The notes beneath the pieces were generated by a model, which saw nothing but the letters and a program-made list of their open reading frames with translations, did no database searches and was not told the origin of the DNA. A stretch of 6,204 nt of DNA from Piscinibacter sp050175855 (lineage in GTDB: Bacteria > Pseudomonadota > Gammaproteobacteria > Burkholderiales > Burkholderiaceae_C). Positions 1 to 5,451 of this stretch are shown piece after piece (within the stretch, counting starts at the first letter, position 1; each line of letters starts with the position of its first letter). The translations under genes and the position numbers were made by a program. The stretch covers positions 1 through 6,204 of the forward strand of contig NZ_JBFXIO010000314.1 of NCBI RefSeq assembly GCF_050175855.1, read 5' to 3'.

Positions 1-408
1 CTGCTGCTCGACGCGCCGCGCCAGCGCCTTTACGCGCTGAACGTGCTTTCCGACGACGTCTCGGTGATCGACCTGCATACGATGGCGGTAAGCGCCACCG
101 TCAAGGTCGGCAAGGCACCCTATGGCGCCGCACTTGCCGCAGGCGGCAAGCTGCTGTACGTGACCAACCAGCACGGCAACACCGTCAGCGTGATCGACGC
201 CGAATCGTTGACGGTGCAGCGCACCCTGCCCGGCTTCGCCTATCCGGAAGGCATCGCCGCGCACGGCGACCGCGTCTACGTCGTCAACTGGATGGACGAC
301 AACGTCGCCGTGCTCGATGCCCCCTCCGGCCGCACGCTGGCCACCATCGAGACCGGCACCAACAGCCGCGGCTTCGGCGCCTTCATCGGCGCGCCGGCCG
401 CGCCCTGA
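1..408 (+). CDS. YVTN/YncE-type beta-propeller protein, C-terminal part (5' end outside window)
   Basis: The reading frame is open from the first base of the window and ends with TGA at 406-408, leaving 135 C-terminal residues. Three successive propeller blades are visible, each starting with a hydrophobic-Tyr strand and ending in a V-x-V-[IL]-D strand: around residues 10-24 (LYALN, SVID), 52-66 (LYVTN, SVID) and 92-106 (VYVVN, AVLD), spaced about 40-42 residues apart. This is the YVTN repeat pattern. The tail GFGAFIG resembles the end of the beta-propeller proteins that accompany PQQ-dependent alcohol catabolism. These are usually exported and probably act as binding or scaffold proteins in the periplasm; no catalytic residue is evident. 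A signal peptide cannot be assessed because the start is missing. The next gene begins 46 bases downstream on the same strand, so co-transcription is likely. Family assignment is firm; the link to a quinoprotein dehydrogenase rests on context. Confidence 0.85.
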   Translation: MLLDAPRQRLYALNVLSDDVSVIDLHTMAVSATVKVGKAPYGAALAAGGKLLYVTNQHGNTVSVIDAESLTVQRTLPGFAYPEGIAAHGDRVYVVNWMDDNVAVLDAPSGRTLATIETGTNSRGFGAFIGAPAAP

Positions 409-441
409 CCCCTTCTTTCAGTTTCCACTTCCAAGAACCAC

Positions 442-447
442 GAGGAG
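442..447 (+). promoter_or_regulatory. Shine-Dalgarno site of the MxaD-like gene
   Basis: GAGGAG lies 7 bases before the ATG at 455. It decides the start: the same frame is open back to an ATG at 317 inside the preceding gene, but only the ATG at 455 has a ribosome site and is followed directly by a signal peptide. Confidence 0.8.
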
Positions 448-454
448 ATTCCCT

Positions 455-988
455 ATGCAGATCCGCTCCCTGCGATGGCTCACCGGCCTGGCCCTCGCCG
501 CCATGCTGGCAGCCCCCGCCGCAGCCCACGGCCCGACGCGGCAGAAGGTCACCGAGACCGTCGCCATCGACGTGCCGGCCGACAAGGTCTGGGCCATCGT
601 CAAGGACTTCAACGCGCTGAAGAACTGGCACCCGGCGGTGGCCGAGAGCCCGGCCGACAAGGGCAACGAGGAAGGCTCGGTGCGCCAGATCAAGCTGAAG
701 AACGGCGGCGCGTTGACCGAGACGCTGGAAGCCTACGACGCCGCCAAGATGCGCTACAGCTACCGCGCCAAGGACGGCGGCGCGCTGCCGGTCACCAACT
801 ACACCTCGACGATCACCGTGAAGGCCGAAGGCAATGGCTCGGTGGTGGAGTGGCGCGGCGCCTTCTACCGCGGCTACCCCAACAACGACCCGCCGCCCGA
901 CCAGAACGACGAGGCCGCGGTGGCCGCCATCACCGGCGTCTACAAGGCGGGCCTGGCCAACCTGAAGGCGATAGCCGAGAAGAAGTAG
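455..988 (+). CDS. Periplasmic SRPBCC-family protein, MxaD-like
   Basis: This is a 177-residue protein. Residues 1-24 form a signal peptide (RSLRW, then an Ala/Leu-rich core, AxA cleavage near AAA|HG), so the mature protein is about 16-17 kDa and periplasmic. The mature part begins HGPTRQKV and then has the START/polyketide-cyclase pattern: a beta strand, IDVPADKVWAIVKDF with a central Trp, NWHPAV, central strands (GSVRQIKL, TETLEAYD, MRYSYR), VEWRGAFY, and a long C-terminal helix. MxaD of methylotrophs is a small periplasmic protein of this fold that promotes the interaction of methanol dehydrogenase with its cytochrome, and size, export and neighbours all fit. The exact role here is inferred. 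It could instead bind a hydrophobic ligand, as many SRPBCC proteins do. It sits 46 bases after the propeller gene and 10 bases before the metallohydrolase-like gene. Confidence 0.82.
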   Translation: MQIRSLRWLTGLALAAMLAAPAAAHGPTRQKVTETVAIDVPADKVWAIVKDFNALKNWHPAVAESPADKGNEEGSVRQIKLKNGGALTETLEAYDAAKMRYSYRAKDGGALPVTNYTSTITVKAEGNGSVVEWRGAFYRGYPNNDPPPDQNDEAAVAAITGVYKAGLANLKAIAEKK

Positions 989-998
989 CCTGGCAGCG

Positions 999-1982
999 AT
1001 GAAGCCCTCGGCTCGCACCATCCGCCGGCAGGCGCTGCTCGCGCTCTGCGTGCTGGGCGTGCTCGGGGCGGCGGCTTGTGCGTCGGCACCGCCGCAGCCG
1101 CCGGCCGTGCCCGGGGCACCGCCGGTGGCGCGTGCGCTGGCCCCCGGCGTCTACATGCTGCCGGGCACCGGCGGCAGCGCCGACGAAGCCAACCTCGGCC
1201 GCATCGGCAACGCCGGCTTCATCGTCGGCGAGACCGGCGTGGTGGCCATCGACACCGGCACCTCGTACGCGCATGGCCGCGCCATCCTCGCGGCGATCCG
1301 CGCGGTGACCGACAAGCCGGTCAAGCTGGCGCTGGTCACCCACACGCGGCCCGAGTTCCTGTTCGGCGGCAAGGCCTTCCAGGACGCCGGCATCCCGGTA
1401 CGCATGCACAGCCGCACGGCGCGGCTGATGGCGGCGCGCTGCGAGAACTGCCTGAAGCAGCTGCGCCAGGTGGTCGGCGAGGCGCCGCTGGCCGGCACCG
1501 CGATGTACAAGCCCGACCAGCAGTTCGACGAGCCTCACGCCGTCGAGGGCATCGGCAGGTCCGTGCGCGTGCTGTACTTCGGCCACGCCAGCGGCCCCGG
1601 CGACATCGCCGTGTTCGACGAGGCCAGCGGCACGCTGTTCGCCGGCGGCCTGCTCGATGCCGGGCGCGTTCCCGACATCCAGGACGGCGACCTGGCCGCC
1701 TGGAAGAAGGCGCTGGCGGCGCTGCGCGGCCTGCGCGTCGAGCAGGTGGTGCCCGGCCACGGCAGCGCCTCGCCAGCGGTGTTGATCGACACCGTGGAGG
1801 GCTACCTCGTCGCGCTCGAGAGGAAGATGCGCGGCCTGGTGGCCTCGGGAACCTCGCTGCTCGAGGTGCCCGACGCCGGCGAGTTGCCAGCGTATGAACA
1901 CTGGGACCAGTACGATCTGATCCACCGCCGCAATGCGTCGATCGCGTTCCTGCGTTTCGAGCGCGAAATGCTGTTCAAGTAG
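999..1982 (+). CDS. Metallo-beta-lactamase-fold protein of the quinoprotein-associated (SoxH-like) type, with a degraded metal site
   Basis: The protein has 327 residues. Its N-terminus has RR at 9-10, a hydrophobic stretch and Cys27 after GAAA, so it is exported, possibly as a lipoprotein (the lipobox lacks the usual Leu at -3). The metallo-beta-lactamase fold is recognisable: NAGFIVGETGVVAIDTG (71-87), LALVTHT..FLFG (110-123), GHASGPGD (195-202), LFAGGLLD (213-220) and PGHG (252-255). Proteins of this type recur beside SoxYZ-like carriers and PQQ dehydrogenases and are named quinoprotein relay system metallohydrolases. The normal HxHxDH ligand set reads H115-T-R117-P-E119-F120, and the Asp of the usual AGD motif is Gly217; only His115, His196 and His254 remain. 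Hydrolase activity is therefore doubtful. A CxxC (148/151) lies in the insert after the first motif. The start is the only reasonable ATG, with a weak ribosome site, probably coupled to the gene 10 bases upstream. Confidence 0.8.
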   Translation: MKPSARTIRRQALLALCVLGVLGAAACASAPPQPPAVPGAPPVARALAPGVYMLPGTGGSADEANLGRIGNAGFIVGETGVVAIDTGTSYAHGRAILAAIRAVTDKPVKLALVTHTRPEFLFGGKAFQDAGIPVRMHSRTARLMAARCENCLKQLRQVVGEAPLAGTAMYKPDQQFDEPHAVEGIGRSVRVLYFGHASGPGDIAVFDEASGTLFAGGLLDAGRVPDIQDGDLAAWKKALAALRGLRVEQVVPGHGSASPAVLIDTVEGYLVALERKMRGLVASGTSLLEVPDAGELPAYEHWDQYDLIHRRNASIAFLRFEREMLFK

Positions 1983-1986
1983 TCCC

Positions 1987-1992
1987 GAGGAG
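1987..1992 (+). promoter_or_regulatory. Shine-Dalgarno site of the SoxYZ-like gene
   Basis: GAGGAG lies 6 bases before the ATG at 1999. The frame is open back to an ATG at 1933, which lies inside the preceding gene and has no such site, so 1999 is the start. Confidence 0.8.
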
Positions 1993-1998
1993 TTGTCC

Positions 1999-2823
1999 AT
2001 GCATCCCGACCGCAACCGCCGCCACGCCCTGCAGGGCCTCGCCGCGCTGGCGATCGCGCCGGCCAGCGCCTTCGCCGCGCCGGGCGGCTTGCCCAGCGCC
2101 ACGCACGATGCCTCTTCGCCGGAGTGGGAGCGCCTGGCCGGCAAGCTGTTCCCGGGCAAGACGCTGCAGCCCGGCCAAGGCACGGTGCAGTTGATCGCGC
2201 CGCTGCGCGCGGCCTACGGCGCCTCGGTGCCGGTGAAGGTGGTCTCCAAGCTGCCGCAGAAGCCCGAGCTGTACGTGCGCCGCCTGTTCCTGGTGGTCGA
2301 CAAGAACCCCTCGCAGCTTGCGGCGGTGCTCGACTTGACCACCGAGGTCGGCCAGGCCGACTTCGAGACCCGGCTTCGCGTCGACGAATACAGCCACGTG
2401 CGCGTGGTCAGCGAGCTGTCCGACGGCACGCTGCACACCGACTCGCGCTACGTGAAGACCTCCGGCGGCTGCTCGGCGCCACCCAATCGCGACTCGCCGC
2501 ACCTGATCGGCAAGACCCTGCTCAAGCTCGCCGGCGACGTGCGCATGGACCAGCCGGTGGCGGCCGACGTGACCGTGCTGCACCCCAACGACACCGGCTT
2601 CGAGCTGAACCAGCAGACGGTGATGTTCATCCCGCCGCACTTCGTGCGCTCGATCCGCGTCAGCTACGCCGGCCGCAAGGTGTTCGACGCCGAGCTGGAC
2701 TTCTCCGTCAGCGAGAACCCGACGCTGCGCTTCCATTTCGTGCCGCACGGCAAGGGCGAACTGCGCGCCGACGTGACCGACACCAAGGAAGCCCAGTTCT
2801 TCGGCACGCTGGCCGTCGGCTGA
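1999..2823 (+). CDS. SoxYZ-like carrier protein (SoxY-SoxZ fusion), quinoprotein dehydrogenase-associated
   Basis: The 274-residue protein starts with a Tat-like signal (NRRHALQ at 6-12, hydrophobic core, AFA|AP cleavage near residue 27), matching the folded-state export usual for SoxY. Residues about 43-158 are SoxY-like: a VPVKV strand, YVRRLFLVVDKNP, TRLRV, SELSDGTLHT and then VKTSGGC with Cys158. Residues about 165-274 are SoxZ-like: PVAADVTVLHPNDTGF, PPHFVRSIRVSYAGRKVFDAELDFSVSENP and a beta strand at the end. In sulfur oxidation, SoxY carries intermediates on the Cys of its GGCGG tail while SoxZ is its partner. Here the two are one chain and Cys158 is the only cysteine. No sulfur-oxidation genes are present; the neighbours are quinoprotein accessories, so the substrate carried is unknown. 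The gene follows the metallohydrolase-like gene by 16 bases and precedes the thioredoxin-fold gene by 8. Confidence 0.88.
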   Translation: MHPDRNRRHALQGLAALAIAPASAFAAPGGLPSATHDASSPEWERLAGKLFPGKTLQPGQGTVQLIAPLRAAYGASVPVKVVSKLPQKPELYVRRLFLVVDKNPSQLAAVLDLTTEVGQADFETRLRVDEYSHVRVVSELSDGTLHTDSRYVKTSGGCSAPPNRDSPHLIGKTLLKLAGDVRMDQPVAADVTVLHPNDTGFELNQQTVMFIPPHFVRSIRVSYAGRKVFDAELDFSVSENPTLRFHFVPHGKGELRADVTDTKEAQFFGTLAVG

Positions 2824-2831
2824 GGTCGGCC

Positions 2832-3353
2832 ATGCTGCGCCGCGCCCTCGCCGCCACCCTGCTGGGACTGGCCTCGCTGTCGGCCAGCGCCGGCGTGCCG
2901 GCACGCTACTCGCCCACCGAGATCAAGCCGACGGGCACGCCGCAGCGCTACGAGTTCGATCTCACCGCAGCCATCGAGCGGGCCCGGCGCGAGAACAAGC
3001 GCCTGTACCTCTATCTCGGCGCTCACGACTGCGCCTTCTGCCGCAAGTACGAGGCCTTCCTCGAGAAGAACGCTGCCGAGCTGGCGCCGCACTTCGCCAA
3101 GGAATGGATCGTCTACGAGATGAGGAGCAGCCTGTCGGTGCAGGCCGACCGGCTGTGGTTCCGCCTCGGCGACAAGGCCCTGCCCTATGCCGACTTCATG
3201 CGTGCCCTCGGCGACGAGCGCGCCCGGCAGCTCGTCTACCCGAGCGTGTGGCTGTTCGACGGCCAGGGCAAGACGCTGATGCAGATGCCCGCGGGCACCG
3301 GTACCTTCGAGACGGTGCCGGAGCAACTGGAGATCCTGCGGCTCGAGCAGTAG
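2832..3353 (+). CDS. Periplasmic thioredoxin-fold protein with CAFC motif (SoxW-like)
   Basis: The protein has 173 residues. Residues 1-20 are a signal peptide (MLRR, then a hydrophobic core, SASA|GV). The mature protein has a thioredoxin fold: a helix (DLTAAIERARRENKR), the strand LYLYLGAHD, the active-site Cys67-Ala-Phe-Cys70, a following helix, and YPSVWLFD with a likely cis-Pro at 137 facing the CxxC. The dipeptide Ala-Phe between the cysteines differs from thioredoxin (Gly-Pro) and DsbA (Pro-His). Sox clusters contain thioredoxins (SoxW/SoxS) that keep the SoxY cysteine reduced. Its place 8 bases behind a SoxYZ fusion suggests the same job here, which is an inference. GAGG at 2822-2825 overlaps the SoxYZ stop and serves as ribosome site, so translation is probably coupled. 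The frame is open far upstream (to 2124), but only this ATG gives the signal peptide. Confidence 0.85.
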   Translation: MLRRALAATLLGLASLSASAGVPARYSPTEIKPTGTPQRYEFDLTAAIERARRENKRLYLYLGAHDCAFCRKYEAFLEKNAAELAPHFAKEWIVYEMRSSLSVQADRLWFRLGDKALPYADFMRALGDERARQLVYPSVWLFDGQGKTLMQMPAGTGTFETVPEQLEILRLEQ

Positions 3354-3360
3354 CGTCGCT

Positions 3361-3417
3361 GGCTTGACTCACCGCAAGCCTCGTCACGGGTGACGCTTTC
3401 AGAATGCGCCTGAAAGC
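3361..3417. repeat. Three consecutive inverted repeats before the cytochrome gene
   Basis: Within the 84-base gap 3354-3437 three perfect dyads follow one another. GGCTTG (3361-3366) pairs with CAAGCC (3375-3380) over an 8-base loop. CGTCAC (3382-3387) pairs with GTGACG (3390-3395) over GG. GCTTTCAG (3395-3402) pairs with CTGAAAGC (3410-3417) over 7 bases. No T-run follows any of them, so a standard intrinsic terminator is not supported. They may be operator sites, or RNA stem-loops that separate expression of the cytochrome from the five upstream genes. No convincing -35/-10 pair was found in the gap. Confidence 0.6.
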
Positions 3418-3437
3418 CAACCCGTGAGAGGGACACG

Positions 3438-4052
3438 ATGACAAGCTTGAAGAACCTCCTGATCCTGGCCGCCATCGCCGCAGCCGCAGGCGCGCAGGCC
3501 CAGAACTCCAAGGCCGATCTCGACTCGGTGCAGCGCGCGGTGCACGTCTGCGCCTCCTGCCACGGCGAGAACGGCAACAGCACCAAGCCGCTGATCCCGT
3601 CGCTGGCCGGCCAGATGCGCGAGTACACGATCCGCCAGCTGAAAGACTTCCGCAGCCAGTCGCGCTCGGAGACCGACATCCAGGCCTACATGTGGGGCAT
3701 CTCGGCGTTGCTGACCGACGAGCAGATCGAGGGCTTCGCCGACTACTACGCCGCCCAGAAGCCGGCGCCGGGCAAGTCGACCAACCCGAAGCTCGAGGCG
3801 GTGGGCAAGGCCCTCTACGACAAGGGCCTGCCCGACAAGGGCGTGCTGCCCTGCAAGCAGTGCCACGGCGACAACGCGGAGGGCGCCTCGGGCTTCCCGC
3901 GCCTGGCCGGCCAGAAGGCCGACTACGTCTACAAGCAGCTGCAGGCCTTCCGCACGCCGCTGCGTCCGCACGGCGTCGTGATGAAGAACGAGATCTCGGC
4001 GATGACGCCGCAGCAGCTCAAGGCCGTGGCGGCCTACGTGCAGTCCCGCTGA
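3438..4052 (+). CDS. Dihaem cytochrome c, c4 type
   Basis: The 204-residue protein has a signal peptide (MTSLKN, Ala-rich core, AQA|QN near residue 21) and two haem-c domains. Domain 1 has Cys38-A-S-Cys41-His42 followed by GENGN and IPSLAGQ; domain 2 has Cys139-K-Q-Cys142-His143 followed by GDNAEG and FPRLAGQ. Both repeat the c4 pattern LAGQ..Y...QL..FR. Likely Met axial ligands are Met85 (YMWGIS) and Met182 (VVMKNE), each upstream of a conserved helix ending in a Tyr (ADYYAAQ, AAYVQSR). Cytochromes of this type carry electrons in the periplasm. With quinoprotein accessory genes upstream, the likely role is passing electrons from a PQQ dehydrogenase toward a terminal oxidase, which is inferred from context. 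GAGAGGG at 3426-3432 is the ribosome site. The stop codon touches the stop codon of convergent pqqE. Confidence 0.93.
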   Translation: MTSLKNLLILAAIAAAAGAQAQNSKADLDSVQRAVHVCASCHGENGNSTKPLIPSLAGQMREYTIRQLKDFRSQSRSETDIQAYMWGISALLTDEQIEGFADYYAAQKPAPGKSTNPKLEAVGKALYDKGLPDKGVLPCKQCHGDNAEGASGFPRLAGQKADYVYKQLQAFRTPLRPHGVVMKNEISAMTPQQLKAVAAYVQSR

Positions 4053-5171
4053 TCAGGTCGCGCCAGCCAGTCGGCGCGACTCCTTCGGGTCGCGGAACAC
4101 CAGCGGGTGTTCGGTCACGCCGGCCTCGGCCTGCGCCACTGCGGCCAGCACCTTGTCGTGGTGCGGGCTCTTGCGGCACACCGGATCGGCGGCCTCGGCG
4201 TCCTGCGCGATCAGGTAGGCCTGGCAGCGGCAGCCACCCAGATCTTCTTCCTTGTGCTCACAGGATGAACAAGGTTCCTTCATCCAGCTGGTGCCGCGGA
4301 AGCGATTGAAGCCGTCGGAATCGAACCAGGCCTCGCGCAGCGAGGTCTCGCGCACGTTGGGGAAGGTGAGGCCCGGCAGCATCTTCGCCGTGTGGCAGGG
4401 CAACGCCGTGCCGTCGGGCGTGACGGTGAGGAACATGCTGCCCCAGCCGTTGACGCACTTCTTGGCCTTGCCCTCGTGGTAATCCGGCGCGACGAAGAAG
4501 ATGCGCATGCGGCCCTCGAGCTTCTTGCGCCACTCGTCGGTCACGGCCTCGGCACGCTTCAACTGTTCACGCGTGGGCAGCAGCTGCGCGCGGTTGACGA
4601 AGGCCCAGGAGTAGTACTGCGTGTTGGCCAGTTCGATGTACTCGGCGCCAAGCTCGGCGGCCATCTCGATGATGCGGCCGATGTGGTCGATGTTCAGGCG
4701 GTGGATCACCACGTTCATCACCATCGGCCAGCCCTGGTCCTTGATGATCTTCGCCACGCGGTTCTTCAGCTCGAAGGTCTTGGTGTGCGAGAGGAAGTCG
4801 TTCATCTCGCGCGTGCTGTCCTGGAACGACAGCTGCACGTGGTCCAGCCCGGCCGCCTTCAGCGCCGCGGCGCGCTCGGCGGTCAGGCCGACGCCGGAGG
4901 TGAGCAGGTTGGAGTAGTAGCCCAGCCGCCGCGCCTCGGCGACGATCTCTTCCAGGTCGTCGCGCAGCAGCGGCTCGCCGCCCGACAGGCCCAGCTGCAC
5001 CGCGCCCATCTCGCGGCCCTCGCGCAGCACGCGCAGCCAGTCGCCGGTGGAGAGCTCCTCGGGCTGCGTCGCGTAGTCGATGGGGTTGTAGCAGAACACG
5101 CAGTGCAGCGGGCACCTGTACGTGACCTCGGCGAGCAGCCACAGCGGCGGGCCCACGGTGGACGGGGTCAT
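4053..5171 (-). CDS. pqqE: PQQ biosynthesis radical SAM/SPASM enzyme PqqE
   Basis: PqqE (372 residues, the usual length) makes the carbon-carbon bond between Glu and Tyr of the PqqA peptide, the first step of PQQ synthesis, in the cytoplasm. The radical SAM motif is Cys20-PLH-Cys24-VF-Cys27, followed by LSGGEPLLR (62-70) for SAM binding. The C-terminal SPASM part has all seven expected cysteines for two auxiliary Fe-S clusters (239, 259, 301, 304, 314, 316, 332), plus Asp310 at the place of the known aspartate ligand. The frame is open upstream to 5252, inside pqqD. I chose the ATG at 5171 because it lies 8 bases after GGAG and the family begins about 8-10 residues before WLLAEVTYRC. It follows the pqqD stop by 4 bases, so translation is likely coupled. 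Nothing suggests loss of activity. Confidence 0.97.
   Translation of the reverse strand: MTPSTVGPPLWLLAEVTYRCPLHCVFCYNPIDYATQPEELSTGDWLRVLREGREMGAVQLGLSGGEPLLRDDLEEIVAEARRLGYYSNLLTSGVGLTAERAAALKAAGLDHVQLSFQDSTREMNDFLSHTKTFELKNRVAKIIKDQGWPMVMNVVIHRLNIDHIGRIIEMAAELGAEYIELANTQYYSWAFVNRAQLLPTREQLKRAEAVTDEWRKKLEGRMRIFFVAPDYHEGKAKKCVNGWGSMFLTVTPDGTALPCHTAKMLPGLTFPNVRETSLREAWFDSDGFNRFRGTSWMKEPCSSCEHKEEDLGGCRCQAYLIAQDAEAADPVCRKSPHHDKVLAAVAQAEAGVTEHPLVFRDPKESRRLAGAT
4057..4080. terminator. Candidate hairpin at the convergent gene ends
   Basis: GTCGCGCC (4057-4064) and GGCGCGAC (4073-4080) form a perfect 8-bp stem with an 8-base loop. The hairpin starts 4 bases after the cytochrome stop and lies in the last codons of pqqE. 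A second, mutually exclusive stem uses CGCGAC (4075-4080) with GTCGCG (4089-4094). No T-run follows on either strand, so termination is plausible from position only. Confidence 0.45.
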
Positions 5172-5175
5172 GACG

Positions 5176-5451
5176 TCAGCTCCAGGTGAGCCAGCGCTGC
5201 TTCGCGGCCATCTCGACGAAGGCGCGCACGTCGCCCTGGAGGCCTTGCGCATTGAAGGCGGCCTCCAGCTCGGCCACGATCTCGCCGATGCTGCGCTGGC
5301 CGTCGCAGCGCTTCATGATCTCGCCCGCACTGCCGTTGAGCTTGACCATGCCCTCGGGGTACAGCAGAACGTGGCAACTCTGTGCCGGCTCCCACTGCAG
5401 ACGGAAACCTGCGCCAACGCGGGGGCGGCTGTCCACGCTCAACGGGCTCAT
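5176..5451 (-). CDS. pqqD: PQQ biosynthesis peptide chaperone PqqD
   Basis: This is a 91-residue protein, the normal PqqD size. PqqD is the RiPP recognition element that binds the precursor peptide PqqA and presents it to the radical SAM enzyme PqqE. The sequence shows the expected elements in order: RPRVGAGFRLQWE, a strand-rich N-terminal part with HVLLYPEGMVKLNGSAGEI (27-45), then the helical part RCDGQRSIGEIVAELEAAF and a C-terminal helix ending in WLTWS. The start ATG (5449-5451) overlaps the pqqC stop in the arrangement ATGA, and no strong ribosome site precedes it, so translation depends on termination of pqqC. The frame is open far upstream into an alternative frame of pqqC; that extension has no PqqD-like sequence and is not taken as coding. 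The next gene, pqqE, begins 4 bases after the stop. Confidence 0.96.
   Translation of the reverse strand: MSPLSVDSRPRVGAGFRLQWEPAQSCHVLLYPEGMVKLNGSAGEIMKRCDGQRSIGEIVAELEAAFNAQGLQGDVRAFVEMAAKQRWLTWS
5180..5183 (-). promoter_or_regulatory. Shine-Dalgarno site of pqqE
   Basis: On the minus strand GGAG lies 8 bases before the ATG at 5171, inside the last codons of pqqD. It supports 5171 as the pqqE start over the longer open frame reaching 5252. Confidence 0.65.

Noticed and set aside
930..2183. 417-residue minus-strand open frame opposite the metallo-beta-lactamase-fold gene
   Set aside because: Its composition is rich in Arg, Ala, His and Gly with no recognisable motif. It is a shadow caused by high GC, lying opposite well-supported genes.
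2124..2831. Upstream extension of the thioredoxin-fold gene through SoxYZ
   Set aside because: The extension is an out-of-frame, Arg-rich reading of the SoxYZ gene. The ATG at 2832 has a ribosome site and starts a proper signal peptide.
3364..3392. Possible sigma-70 promoter (TTGACT at 3364-3369) ahead of the cytochrome gene
   Set aside because: The position 17 bases downstream reads CGGGTG, which is not a -10 box, and no other spacing gives a good match. A sigma-54 pattern was also absent.
3399..3971. 190-residue minus-strand open frame opposite the cytochrome gene
   Set aside because: Repetitive Leu/Ala/Val/Arg composition; shadow of the clearly coding dihaem cytochrome.
5171..5178. Perfect palindrome TGACGTCA at the pqqD/pqqE junction
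   Set aside because: It arises from the stop codon, a 4-base spacer and the start codon. It lies inside an operon and nothing else supports a regulatory role.
4392..5189. 265-residue plus-strand open frame opposite pqqE
   Set aside because: Low-complexity His/Val/Leu/Arg composition and no motif; the opposite strand encodes an intact PqqE.
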